DNA from: SZUA-442 sp051011415
Lineage (GTDB): Bacteria; Actinomycetota; Acidimicrobiia; Spongiisociales; UBA5794
Direction: 5' to 3'
Assembly (NCBI GenBank): GCA_051011415.1
Contig: JBPCTY010000084.1
Coordinates: 1 to 30,055 of the forward strand
Length of the DNA: 30,055 bases
Shown: positions 14,396-22,459 of the stretch, one piece after another
How positions within the stretch are numbered: position 1 is the first letter of the stretch
Layout: the number at the start of each line of letters is the position of its first letter
Program-made: the position numbers and the translations under genes
Notes under the pieces: generated by a model
Database searches by the model: none
What the model was told of the DNA's origin: nothing
Seen by the model: only the letters and a program-made list of their open reading frames with translations

Positions 14396-14518
14396 GTGCC
14401 GATAGAAGCTCCTAACCCCTGCCGCTCGACAGGTGACGGAACGAGAGACGCCGTGCACGGATCAAGGACACAGCTCTCATCTGCGACTCATTTGGACGTG
14501 CGACGATGCCGCCCGTGA
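14396..14518 (+). CDS. Possible leaderless leader peptide overlapping the response regulator
   Basis: A 40-codon ORF that begins with GTG six nt after TAGGGT and runs past the response-regulator start, overlapping it by 13 nt in another frame. The peptide (MPIEAPNPCRSTGDGTRDAV...) has no recognisable feature. Its possible role would be translational coupling: the response-regulator ATG at 14506 has no ribosome binding site of its own. It could be a chance ORF within a 5' UTR. Confidence 0.3.
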   Translation: MPIEAPNPCRSTGDGTRDAVHGSRTQLSSATHLDVRRCRP

Positions 14519-15189
14519 GAGCCCAGATCCTTGTTGCAGAAGACGACGAAGCCATCGCTTCAAGCGTGCGGCGCGCACTGACGTACGAGGGACACACGGT
14601 CACCGTGGCACGGGACGGAGCAGAGGCTCTCAAGCTGGCGTTTGCGCAGCGCTTCGATCTTTGTGTTCTCGATGTGATGATGCCCGAGGTCGACGGAGTC
14701 GAGGTGTGTCGCCGGATTCGTGCAGATGGTGACACCCCAATCCTCATGCTGACCGCAAAGGACGCAATCGAGGACCGTGTGATCGGTCTCGACGCTGGCG
14801 CCGACGACTATCTGGTCAAACCCTTTGCATATGAGGAGCTGCTTGCGCGTGTTCGGAGCCTTCTTCGACGAACTGAGCCCGGGGGCAGGGAGACGTTGCG
14901 CATTGGGGATGTCGTTGCCGACGTCGACGGCCTTGAGGTCGCCAGGTCAGGCAAGCGGGTTGAGATGACTGCTTTGGAGTTCCGGCTGCTCGAGTACTTC
15001 ATGCGCAACGAGCGGATCGTGCTGAGCAGGTCGCGGATCCTTGAGAACGTGTGGGGCCTCGATGCTGACACCACGTCGAACATCGTGGATGTCTATGTGC
15101 GATATCTCCGAAACAAGCTCGAGGAGCACGGAGGCGATCGAATCATTCATACGGTTCGGGGCGCTGGCTACGTCATGCGGGTCGACTGA
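14506..15189 (+). CDS. OmpR/PhoB-family response regulator (MprA-like)
   Basis: A 227-residue regulator. The receiver domain has the acidic pair in AEDDE (12-13), the phosphorylated Asp56 in DLCVLDVMMPEVDG, the conserved Thr/Lys (LTAKD; Lys105 in LVKPF), and a winged-helix DNA-binding domain from about residue 130 (MTALEFRLLEYFMRNERIVLSR in part, ending IIHTVRGAGYVMR). It partners with the kinase encoded immediately after (stop and GTG start adjacent, no gap). Layout and motifs resemble MprA/TcrA regulators of envelope stress in actinobacteria, but this is family resemblance only. There is no clear ribosome binding site at ATG 14506. Confidence 0.95.
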   Translation: MPPVRAQILVAEDDEAIASSVRRALTYEGHTVTVARDGAEALKLAFAQRFDLCVLDVMMPEVDGVEVCRRIRADGDTPILMLTAKDAIEDRVIGLDAGADDYLVKPFAYEELLARVRSLLRRTEPGGRETLRIGDVVADVDGLEVARSGKRVEMTALEFRLLEYFMRNERIVLSRSRILENVWGLDADTTSNIVDVYVRYLRNKLEEHGGDRIIHTVRGAGYVMRVD

Positions 15190-16566
15190 GTGAAGATCCG
15201 ATGGAGGCTCACGTGGTACGGCATAGGGCTGACAGCGCTTGCCCTCCTTGGCTTTCTGATTCTGATCATTCTGCTCGCGCAGGCGACAGCAAGCGATGAA
15301 CAAGACGCTCTGCTTTCGGCGATCGCCGATGATGCAGCTGAATCCATTTCCACCGCGCAGACCGACGTCTTTGATATTGGCGTCCCGCCATTCGCACCGG
15401 ATTCGTCGACATCGGATCAGCCATTCACAACGGTGTACGACGAACAATCTGTTGTGGTGTTTGCGACCGGCACAGTCAACGGGTCGCCGCTTGTTCTACC
15501 CGATGACGTACAGGCCGAAGCCTGGGCGACTGGTGCCGCGGAAGCCACGATCGACGAGGTTCGTTCTCAGATCCGAACATGGACGAATCCCAATCTGGGA
15601 AATGGGCTTGTAGCCGCATCACAAACGACGAGAGTGGTCGAGGATCAGCTCGTCGGTGCTCGTGGATTTCTTGCGGCGTTCGCCTTTATCGCATTGCTTG
15701 CAGCGGCGATCGGTGCGTGGTTCATGGCCAAGAGGGCACTTCGCCCTCTCCGCGAGCTTGCAGACACAACGGACGAAATCGGCTCGACGGGTGATCTGAG
15801 TCGACGGCTGCCAGACGTCTCGCAGGAGGACGAGGTCGGTGACCTGACATCGTCGTTCAATGCCATGCTTGCGTCACTCGAGGAGGCGCGATCGGCGCGG
15901 GACCAGACGATCGAAGGTCAGAAGAGGTTCGTAGCCGATGCTTCGCATGAGTTGCGCTCGCCGCTGACATCGATCGCAGCGAATGCAGGCTTCCTGTTGG
16001 ATCACAGCGACGCCGATCCCAGTGACATCGCAGAGGCGACGAGCGATATTGCGACATCCGCCGCAAGGATGGCTGAGCTGATCGACGGACTCATTGTGCT
16101 CGCACGAAGCGACGAAGCTCAGACAGTCCATCTGGAACCGGTCGATCTCCGCACCGCAATCTCTGCGGTGATGGACGGCGTTCCGCAGACGTCGGGTCTC
16201 GTGATCACCTCAGATGTTTTGAATGCGGTGATCGTGGACGGTGACCTCGATCAGATCGAACAGGTGCTCCGGATACTGGTGGACAATGCGTCCCGCCACG
16301 GTGCGACCGCTCTATCCATCTCCGCAGAGGTTGGCGACAACGTAGTGCTGTACCTCGATGACAACGGCCCAGGCGTTGAAGAGAGCCAGCGAGAAGCGAT
16401 CTTCGAGCGCTTCTATCGTGCAGACCCTGCCCGAAGTGGTCCGGGATACGGGCTTGGCTTGTCGATCGCAGCCTCGATTGTCGCCACACACAACGGGTCA
16501 ATCTCGGTCGGCGCGGCCCCTGCCGGCGGTGCTCGGTTCCAGATTGTGTTCCCGACCCTGACCTGA
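15190..16566 (+). CDS. Sensor histidine kinase (MprB-like)
   Basis: A 458-residue membrane kinase, GTG start directly after the regulator's stop. Helix 1 at about 11-31, an extracytoplasmic sensor region to about 155, helix 2 at about 158-180, a HAMP domain (KRALRPLRELADTTDEI onward, 181-233), and the phosphoacceptor His253 in FVADASHELRSPLTS. The ATPase domain has the N box LRILVDNASRHG, G1 DDNGPGV, F box IFERFYRAD and G2 GYGLGLSI. It autophosphorylates and passes the phosphate to Asp56 of the regulator. The signal is unknown. The two membrane genes that follow 83 nt later are plausible targets or accessory sensors. Confidence 0.95.
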   Translation: MKIRWRLTWYGIGLTALALLGFLILIILLAQATASDEQDALLSAIADDAAESISTAQTDVFDIGVPPFAPDSSTSDQPFTTVYDEQSVVVFATGTVNGSPLVLPDDVQAEAWATGAAEATIDEVRSQIRTWTNPNLGNGLVAASQTTRVVEDQLVGARGFLAAFAFIALLAAAIGAWFMAKRALRPLRELADTTDEIGSTGDLSRRLPDVSQEDEVGDLTSSFNAMLASLEEARSARDQTIEGQKRFVADASHELRSPLTSIAANAGFLLDHSDADPSDIAEATSDIATSAARMAELIDGLIVLARSDEAQTVHLEPVDLRTAISAVMDGVPQTSGLVITSDVLNAVIVDGDLDQIEQVLRILVDNASRHGATALSISAEVGDNVVLYLDDNGPGVEESQREAIFERFYRADPARSGPGYGLGLSIAASIVATHNGSISVGAAPAGGARFQIVFPTLT

Positions 16567-16649
16567 CCCGACCAGGCGGCCGCCAGCTTCTCATCGCACA
16601 CTCATCAGCCGCCAACGATGCGCTCACAACACATGCCGATGCTTGAGCG

Positions 16650-17105
16650 ATGGATACACCACAACACCGAATCGATGGCTGGATCGACATCCTTTGGGCG
16701 CTTGTCGTCCTCCAAGGAGCTGTCCTTGCCCTGTCTGTAGCCGAGGTCCTCGTCATGAACGCAATGACCGGCTTCCTGCTCGTTGGCAACCTCGTACTCA
16801 CGCTTGCGGCGACAACTGCTGCGTTTCTGGCAGCCAGAGGTATTCGTCGCCGAAGGATTTGGGCGAGGAGGCTCACCCTTGTCGCGCAATGGTTCATCAT
16901 CGTCTTTGCAACGATCGATGCCGTAATCAGCATTCTCCTCAGCGGAGCGCCACCGGACCTGATCCCTGTCATGACGGGACTGATGATCCCGATTGTCATC
17001 CTGGTGTTCCTTCGCAAGACCAAGGCAGCCTTCAACGTCGCCATCGAGGTCGATGTCACCGTCGACGAGCCCACTGAGGATCCAGTCGTTGGGATGGTGG
17101 CATGA
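16650..17105 (+). CDS. Four-helix membrane protein, partner of the next gene
   Basis: A 151-residue protein with predicted helices at about 12-35, 41-63, 74-98 and 102-121. It has a basic cytoplasmic loop ARGIRRRRIWARR between helices 2 and 3 and an acidic C-terminal tail (EVDVTVDEPTEDP). The ATGA overlap (4 nt) with the next gene means the two are translated together and probably form one membrane unit. It follows the sensor kinase by 83 nt, so it may belong to that operon. I do not recognise the family. No ribosome binding site is evident before ATG 16650. Confidence 0.8.
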   Translation: MDTPQHRIDGWIDILWALVVLQGAVLALSVAEVLVMNAMTGFLLVGNLVLTLAATTAAFLAARGIRRRRIWARRLTLVAQWFIIVFATIDAVISILLSGAPPDLIPVMTGLMIPIVILVFLRKTKAAFNVAIEVDVTVDEPTEDPVVGMVA

Positions 17106-18340
17106 TGCCGGTTCTGTTCCACACGGACGATCCCATCGTCATCCCGGCGGATGGCACCGGTCCGACGTCGTCGCTCGAGGGGTTCAGTATTGGCGACTAC
17201 GTAGGAAACCCGATGTACGACATCGTCGGTGAACACACATTGGCTGCACTGCTTCTCGTCGTTTCGCCATTCTTGATCTGGGGCTTGATCCGGGTGGTGA
17301 GTTCCAGAGCAAACAGCGGTGTCGGTTGGGCTGTCAGTGTTCGCGACCGGTACGCAGCAGCGCCATTGGCAACGCGGCTCTCATCGATTCTCATCGGGGT
17401 TTCCTCCGTGGTGCACGTCCTGCTCGCGTTCACGCACGAAGTGTCGTCGTACACGCCGCTGTATCTCGCTGGGGGAGCGGTGCTCGGTTGGGCGTCCTGG
17501 CAGGTTCTTGCGGCCAAGCGGAGGCTTGCGATCGTCGCGATCGTCGGGTCGGTCGTCGCGTTTTGGTTTCTTGGGTTGCCTCCGGATCAGCTTGGGCTTG
17601 CAACCAAGCTGATCGAGATTCTTGCGCTGATCCTGCTTGCGGTTCCAGTTGCCAACGCGTCTCGCAAGAGAAGGCTTGCTCCTGTCGGGGTGGTTTCTCT
17701 ACTCGTCGCAACAGGGATTGCCGCCTGGGTAGGTGCGTTCGTCACCGTTGGTGAGGACGGCGGACATCACGGCGGAGCTTTCCCCGATCCCGGAACGCTT
17801 GTTCCATACATCGAGCGTCTGGAGCCGACACCAGAAGAGTCGCACTATGCCGATGACCTCTACTGGGCAACGTACGCAGCGATAGAGAAGTACAGAGATC
17901 CCGCAGTCGCCGCTGCTGCGGGATACGACGTCGGGAACATCGCCGGCAACGACCACCACGCACAAAACCCAGCGCTGGTAGGCGATGGTCGCATTCTTGA
18001 TGCCGAGTACCCCGAGTCACTGATCTACGCCGAGACGGCAGAAGGCCCTCAGCTGATCGGCGTCATGTTCGAGATGGACGGCTTCACGGACAGAGGGCCA
18101 ACCGATGGAGGTCCGATCATGTTGTGGCACGGACACGAGAACGTGTGCTTCTCAGTCATCCCGTTTGCGCTTGCTGGCCTCGAGTCGCCATTCGGCGGCT
18201 GTCCGATAGCTTCGTTCAACGTGCCCCAGACTGGGGAGATGCTGCATGCGTGGATGATGCCTGACGTTCCTGAGGACGATCGGTGGGGGCATGTCGACGA
18301 AGAATGGCTTGAGGCCTACCTGAACCAGTTCTCTGGGTAG
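17102..18340 (+). CDS. Membrane protein with His-rich extracytoplasmic domain, unknown function
   Basis: A 412-residue protein in two parts. Residues about 45-215 hold some six membrane helices. Residues about 216-412 form a hydrophilic domain, probably outside the membrane, with many candidate metal ligands: His222/223 (GGHHGG), His285/286 (GNDHHAQNP), His343 and His345 next to Cys349 (LWHGHENVCFS), Cys367 (GGCP), His382 (LHAW) and His397 (WGHVDEEW). Cys349 and Cys367 could form a disulfide. The clustering in short conserved-looking motifs suggests a metal-binding or copper/zinc-handling domain, or an enzyme. I cannot name the family. It overlaps the four-helix gene by 4 nt and ends 21 nt before a convergent small gene. 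Confidence 0.85.
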   Translation: MMPVLFHTDDPIVIPADGTGPTSSLEGFSIGDYVGNPMYDIVGEHTLAALLLVVSPFLIWGLIRVVSSRANSGVGWAVSVRDRYAAAPLATRLSSILIGVSSVVHVLLAFTHEVSSYTPLYLAGGAVLGWASWQVLAAKRRLAIVAIVGSVVAFWFLGLPPDQLGLATKLIEILALILLAVPVANASRKRRLAPVGVVSLLVATGIAAWVGAFVTVGEDGGHHGGAFPDPGTLVPYIERLEPTPEESHYADDLYWATYAAIEKYRDPAVAAAAGYDVGNIAGNDHHAQNPALVGDGRILDAEYPESLIYAETAEGPQLIGVMFEMDGFTDRGPTDGGPIMLWHGHENVCFSVIPFALAGLESPFGGCPIASFNVPQTGEMLHAWMMPDVPEDDRWGHVDEEWLEAYLNQFSG

Positions 18341-18361
18341 GCCGCAATGAAGTCGTGCGGG

Positions 18362-18631
18362 CTAGACCTTGCGCCGGGGCACACGCCGCGCTCGGCCTCG
18401 CTGGCGTCCCGTCACAGCGTTCCGCATCGAGCCGAAGAACCCGCGGCCTACATCGGCGGTCGGCAGATCAGTGATGTCCTCAATCGGATAGACGTCGATC
18501 TCGAGGACAATTCCTTCGCCGGATGAGACGATCGATCGCTCATATGCGTTGACCCACTCGACACGATCGCTGAGGGACAGCTCTTTTGCGTCGTCCGGCG
18601 AGTCTCCGAAGGTGGTTTCGTGAACTCGCAT
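18362..18631 (-). CDS. Small hypothetical protein
   Basis: An 89-residue protein beginning MRVHETTFGDSPDD at ATG 18631. The middle is acidic and may form beta strands (IVLEIDVYPIEDITDLP). The C-terminus is strongly basic (RQRGRARRVPRRKV). A TATCGT box 8 nt before the ATG on the minus strand supports this start and a nearly leaderless mRNA. Reading further upstream would run into the divergent MFS gene. No family recognised. It is convergent with 17102-18340. Confidence 0.5.
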   Translation of the reverse strand: MRVHETTFGDSPDDAKELSLSDRVEWVNAYERSIVSSGEGIVLEIDVYPIEDITDLPTADVGRGFFGSMRNAVTGRQRGRARRVPRRKV

Positions 18632-18639
18632 CTGGCGTG

Positions 18640-18645
18640 ACGATA
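18640..18645 (-). promoter_or_regulatory. -10 box of the small hypothetical gene
   Basis: On the minus strand TATCGT, 8 nt before ATG 18631. It is divergent from the MFS promoter at 18710 within a 91-bp intergenic region. Confidence 0.3.
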
Positions 18646-18709
18646 CCCACGGGCTGCACGACTCCCGTTGATTGTCGGGTGCGTTGACCGATGCATACGC
18701 CCATCCGGC

Positions 18710-18715
18710 TAGGTT
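18710..18715 (+). promoter_or_regulatory. -10 box of the leaderless DHA2 exporter gene
   Basis: TAGGTT followed by 7 nt and GTG 18723. A TTGACC (18684-18689) lies 20 bp upstream, longer than normal spacing. That could mean a MerR-type or other activated promoter, or be coincidence. Confidence 0.45.
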
Positions 18716-18722
18716 CTCGGGT

Positions 18723-20393
18723 GTGAACGCTGAACCACAGACAGAGGCGCCTACGGGCAAGAGGGCCTGGGTGGTCCTCGCGATTCTGTCCTCAGCGATG
18801 TTCATCTATGTCATCGACACAACGATCATGAACGTGTCGATCTCTGCGCTTGTCGAGGACCTCAACACAACTGTCGGCGCAGTCCAAGCTGCGATCACTC
18901 TGTACACGCTGACGATGGCAGCGTTCATGCTCACTGGAGGCAAGCTCGGAGATATCTGGGGCTCCAAGCGCGCATTCCGCATTGGGCTTGTGATCTACGG
19001 AATCGGGACCACGATCACCGCATTTGCGCCGACGATCGGCTTCATCATTCTTGGATGGTCGATTCTTGAAGGGCTTGGCGCTGCCTTGATCGTTCCTGCC
19101 ATCAACACCTTGGTGCGGGCAAATTACGCCGGGCAGAAGCGTGCATCCGCCTATGGCGTGCTGTTCGGTGTCGCCGCTGCCGGAGCTGCATTCGGGCCTC
19201 TTGTCGGTGGCTGGCTCACTACCTCTCTCACTTGGCGAGTGGCGTTCATCGCCGAGGCGATCATCGTCGTGATCGTTCTGCTCGCATCGCCGCTGCTCAC
19301 GGATGCGCCGGCTGTCGTCCCCAAGCCAAAGCTGGATGTGGTGGGTGTCGTGCTGTCGGCGACCGGGCTCGGAATGTTCGTGTTTGGCGTGCTCCAGACG
19401 AGCAGCGTTGGCTGGTCGGATCCGTTGGTCCTGTTCCTCATGGGTGGCGGCTTGCTGGTGCTGGCAGCGTTCTGGTGGTGGGTGTCGACGCGCGAGAAGC
19501 AAGGGAAGCCCGTATTGCTGCATCCAACGATCTTCCGGCATCGGTCGATCAACGCCGGACTGCCCATCCTCTCGACCCAAACCTTTGCCCAGGCTGGCCT
19601 GTTGTTCCTGATTCCGGTGTTCACCCAGTCGATGCTCGGGTTCACCGCCTTTGAAACAGGCCTCACACTGCTGCCTCTGTCGATTGGTGTGTTGCTGACC
19701 TCGACGCTCACGCCACCGCTCGGTCGGAGAATCTTCCCGAAGTACATCATCCAGGTAGGCCTTGTCGTGCTCTTCGTGGGAGGGGTAGTGCTGTCGTCTT
19801 CGATGGCAGACGCGGTCGTTGGTGCGGACATGGCCCTCGGACTGTTCCTCGCGGGCCTCGGAATCGGTCTGGTCGCCGGACAGCTACCGAACCTGATTCT
19901 CTCTGGAGTGGAACAGAAGGAAGCAAGCGAAGCGTCGGGTCTGCAAGGGACGGCGCAGAACCTTGGCATGGCGCTTGGCACAGCGGTAGTCGGCACCGTG
20001 ATCCTCAGCGTGGCGTTGACCTCGTTCAACAATCAGGTGGAAGCCTCAAGTTCTTTGCCGGCTGAGGTAAAGGATGACGTTGCCGCGTTGGTTGAGCGAC
20101 CGTTCGAGCAGGCCAACGCTGATGCGCTGGCTGAGGAGATCGAAGACCTTCCACCAGAGCAGCAAGAGGAGCTCGAGGAGATCTACAACACCGGGGCCTT
20201 GAGGGGATTCCAGGGGGCGATCATCGTCGGTGGATTCGTAGCACTCATTGGAGCCGGTCTGGCGTTCAGGCTTCCCAAGAAGCTGCTGCCAGGCGAGTCC
20301 TCGGTGGAAAAGACCGTCGAGCAGGTGGTCCGAAACCCGACGATTCCCACGGTGCAGCTCGAGATGGCGGATCTGGACTCACCCGATTCCTGA
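18723..20393 (+). CDS. MFS transporter, DHA2 (EmrB/QacA-type) drug exporter
   Basis: A 556-residue proton-driven antiporter with about 14 membrane helices. DHA2 features: VIDTTIMNVSISAL in helix 1 (motif with Asp), the GGKLGDIWGSKRAF motif A between helices 2 and 3, GLGAALIVPAINTLV, and motif C GVAAAGAAFGPLVGGWLT. A helical acidic loop near residues 430-480 (EEIEDLPPEQQEELEEIY) sits before the last helix, as in several actinobacterial members. It exports drugs or lipophilic compounds from the cytoplasmic membrane. GTG 18723 is chosen because of the leaderless -10 box and because it begins just ahead of helix 1. An earlier in-frame ATG at 18672 lies upstream of that promoter. Confidence 0.92.
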   Translation: MNAEPQTEAPTGKRAWVVLAILSSAMFIYVIDTTIMNVSISALVEDLNTTVGAVQAAITLYTLTMAAFMLTGGKLGDIWGSKRAFRIGLVIYGIGTTITAFAPTIGFIILGWSILEGLGAALIVPAINTLVRANYAGQKRASAYGVLFGVAAAGAAFGPLVGGWLTTSLTWRVAFIAEAIIVVIVLLASPLLTDAPAVVPKPKLDVVGVVLSATGLGMFVFGVLQTSSVGWSDPLVLFLMGGGLLVLAAFWWWVSTREKQGKPVLLHPTIFRHRSINAGLPILSTQTFAQAGLLFLIPVFTQSMLGFTAFETGLTLLPLSIGVLLTSTLTPPLGRRIFPKYIIQVGLVVLFVGGVVLSSSMADAVVGADMALGLFLAGLGIGLVAGQLPNLILSGVEQKEASEASGLQGTAQNLGMALGTAVVGTVILSVALTSFNNQVEASSSLPAEVKDDVAALVERPFEQANADALAEEIEDLPPEQQEELEEIYNTGALRGFQGAIIVGGFVALIGAGLAFRLPKKLLPGESSVEKTVEQVVRNPTIPTVQLEMADLDSPDS

Positions 20394-20422
20394 TCGCTAC
20401 TGAACATGTTGCCAGAGCGTGG

Positions 20423-22408
20423 CTACCAGATGTCGACTCGCTCGGTCTGGGGTCGCATGGTGTCGGCATCCTGAGGGATTCCGAACGCATCGGCGAAGCT
20501 CGCAAGGTTGCTCATTGGAGCGCTGCATCGCAGGTTCGACGGTGCGTGAGGGTCGGAGTTGACCTGGAGGCGTAGGTACTCGTCGGTGTAGTTCTTTCTC
20601 CAGACCCGGGCCCATGACATGAAGAAGCGCTGTTCCGGTGTGAGGCCCGCAACCTTCTGCGGTTCGCCGTCGGTTGCGGCATGCAACGCAGCCAGAGCGA
20701 TCTTGAGTCCGCCCAAGTCGGCAATGTTCTCGCCGAGTGTGAGCTCTCCGTTTACGGACAATCCATCTTCGATCTCAAACGCATTGAACTGATCAACCAT
20801 GACCTGCGCTCTGGCGTCGAACTCTTCCCGATCCTCGGGCGTCCACCAATCGCGGACGTTGCCGTCGGCATCGAACCTCGACCCGCTGTCATCAAACCCG
20901 TGCGTGATTTCGTGACCGATCACGGCGCCGATCGCTCCGTAATTGATTGCATCATCGGCAGTCGCATCGAAGAACGGATCCTGCAGAATCCCAGCAGGAA
21001 ACACAACCTCATTTCGGAGAGGGTGGTAGTAGGCATTCACGACATGAGGCGCCATCGACCACTCGTGCGGATCAACGGGCTGCCCGAGCTGAGCCATTTG
21101 GCGGTTGATCTCGAACCGGCGGGCTGCGAGTCGACTCTCAAGCCATCGGCCTTCAACGAGGACAAGCTCTGAGTAGTCCCTCCACTCGTCCGGATATCCG
21201 ATCTTGTAACCGAACCCTTTGAGCTTCTGTCGTGCCTGGTTCTTCGTGGTTTCGGACATCCATGAGATTCGATCGATTGCTTCGCCCATCGAGACGAACA
21301 GATTGTCGACAAGCCTTTCCACATCCGCCTTCGCTTCTGCGGTGAAGTTGTCGCGTACATAGAGCTGCGAGATCAGCTGTCCGATGTCGCTAGACCCTGC
21401 GGCGAGGACTCGCTTCCATCGCACCTTCTGCTCTTGCTGACCACCAAGCTTTCGCCCGTAGAAGTCGAAGGACTCCTCGTCGAAGGCGCGAGGGAGGCTG
21501 GAGGCGACGGACGACACGATGTGCCATCGCAGGTAGTGCCTCCAGTCCTCGATGGCTCGCTCATCCAACATTGCATCGATCGCTGGGTAGAAGCCCTCGT
21601 TGTCGATGTTCACAGAGGTCTCATTGCCCGCGCCTATCGCAATCACATACTCCTGGAGTCCGAAATTCGGCATCAGGGTGTTGAGATCAGCGGTTGCGTA
21701 CTTGTTTGTGATCAGGTCGACGTCTCTGAGCTGGACGTTCGTGTACGACGATTCGGCAATTGCGGTCTCGATCGCGATGACCGATGCAGCAGCCTCATCA
21801 GCACCGTTCTCGTCCTGTCCAAGCAGGACGAACATTCGAGCCATGTGGTTCTGGTACTCGCCCAAGAGCTGAGTTGAGGTTTCGTCGTCCCTCAGGTAGT
21901 AGTCACGATCGGGGAGTCCGAGTCCGCCCTGTCCGAGATACAGCAAATTGACAGTGGCATCCTCAAAGTCCGGAATCACGCCGGTTCCGAAGAGAGCGCC
22001 AAAGCCCTGGCGGTGCATGTCGGTGACGAGAGCAACCACATCTGGGGTTGTGGCGAGGGCATCGACGCGGGCGAGCCAGGGTTCTATTGGGCTTGTGCCG
22101 AGGGACTCGATCGTATCGGTGTCCATTCCCGTGCGGTAGTACGTGCCTGCCCAATGTGCCGCCGTTCCAGCGGCAGCGGATTCGTCGGCACTCGCAGCTT
22201 CAAGCAGACCTCTCAGGATTCCTTGGTTTCGCTCGTGCACTTCTTGGATTGCTCCCCATGCGCCGTACTCCGCAGGCACTGGGTTCGAGTCCAGCCAGCC
22301 ACCGTTCACAAAGCGGTAGAAGTCCTCAGCCGGTGACACGGATTGGTCTGAGTCAGCAACATCAAAGACGGGATCATCATTGGACACGACGATGCGAGCA
22401 TCGGTCAA
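20423..22408 (-). CDS. M13-family metallopeptidase (neprilysin/PepO-like)
   Basis: A 661-residue zinc endopeptidase that cuts small peptides. Seen: an N-terminal M13 domain (DFYRFVNGGWLD at 29-40), the substrate-binding VNAYY (457-461), the zinc motif HEITH (499-503) in IGHEITHGFDD, the third ligand Glu560 in GENIADLGGL, and the C-terminal CSAPMSNLASFADAF. There is no signal peptide or membrane anchor, unlike mammalian neprilysin, so it should be cytosolic unless exported another way. It ends in ...VDIW without the terminal CxxW cysteine. The start is TTG 22408 with a perfect AGGAGG five nt upstream (complement of 22414-22419), which decides the start. It lies 51 nt behind the membrane-protein gene on the same strand and is convergent with the DHA2 exporter. 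Confidence 0.95.
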   Translation of the reverse strand: MTDARIVVSNDDPVFDVADSDQSVSPAEDFYRFVNGGWLDSNPVPAEYGAWGAIQEVHERNQGILRGLLEAASADESAAAGTAAHWAGTYYRTGMDTDTIESLGTSPIEPWLARVDALATTPDVVALVTDMHRQGFGALFGTGVIPDFEDATVNLLYLGQGGLGLPDRDYYLRDDETSTQLLGEYQNHMARMFVLLGQDENGADEAAASVIAIETAIAESSYTNVQLRDVDLITNKYATADLNTLMPNFGLQEYVIAIGAGNETSVNIDNEGFYPAIDAMLDERAIEDWRHYLRWHIVSSVASSLPRAFDEESFDFYGRKLGGQQEQKVRWKRVLAAGSSDIGQLISQLYVRDNFTAEAKADVERLVDNLFVSMGEAIDRISWMSETTKNQARQKLKGFGYKIGYPDEWRDYSELVLVEGRWLESRLAARRFEINRQMAQLGQPVDPHEWSMAPHVVNAYYHPLRNEVVFPAGILQDPFFDATADDAINYGAIGAVIGHEITHGFDDSGSRFDADGNVRDWWTPEDREEFDARAQVMVDQFNAFEIEDGLSVNGELTLGENIADLGGLKIALAALHAATDGEPQKVAGLTPEQRFFMSWARVWRKNYTDEYLRLQVNSDPHAPSNLRCSAPMSNLASFADAFGIPQDADTMRPQTERVDIW

Positions 22409-22459
22409 GCGAACCTCCTAGGTCTTGCCTGACGATATCGGTGACCGCGAGGTGACTGG

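Noticed and set aside
16205..17236. Long minus-strand open frame (343 codons)
   Set aside because: Opposite strand of the histidine kinase and membrane genes; low-complexity Arg/Ser/Thr composition.
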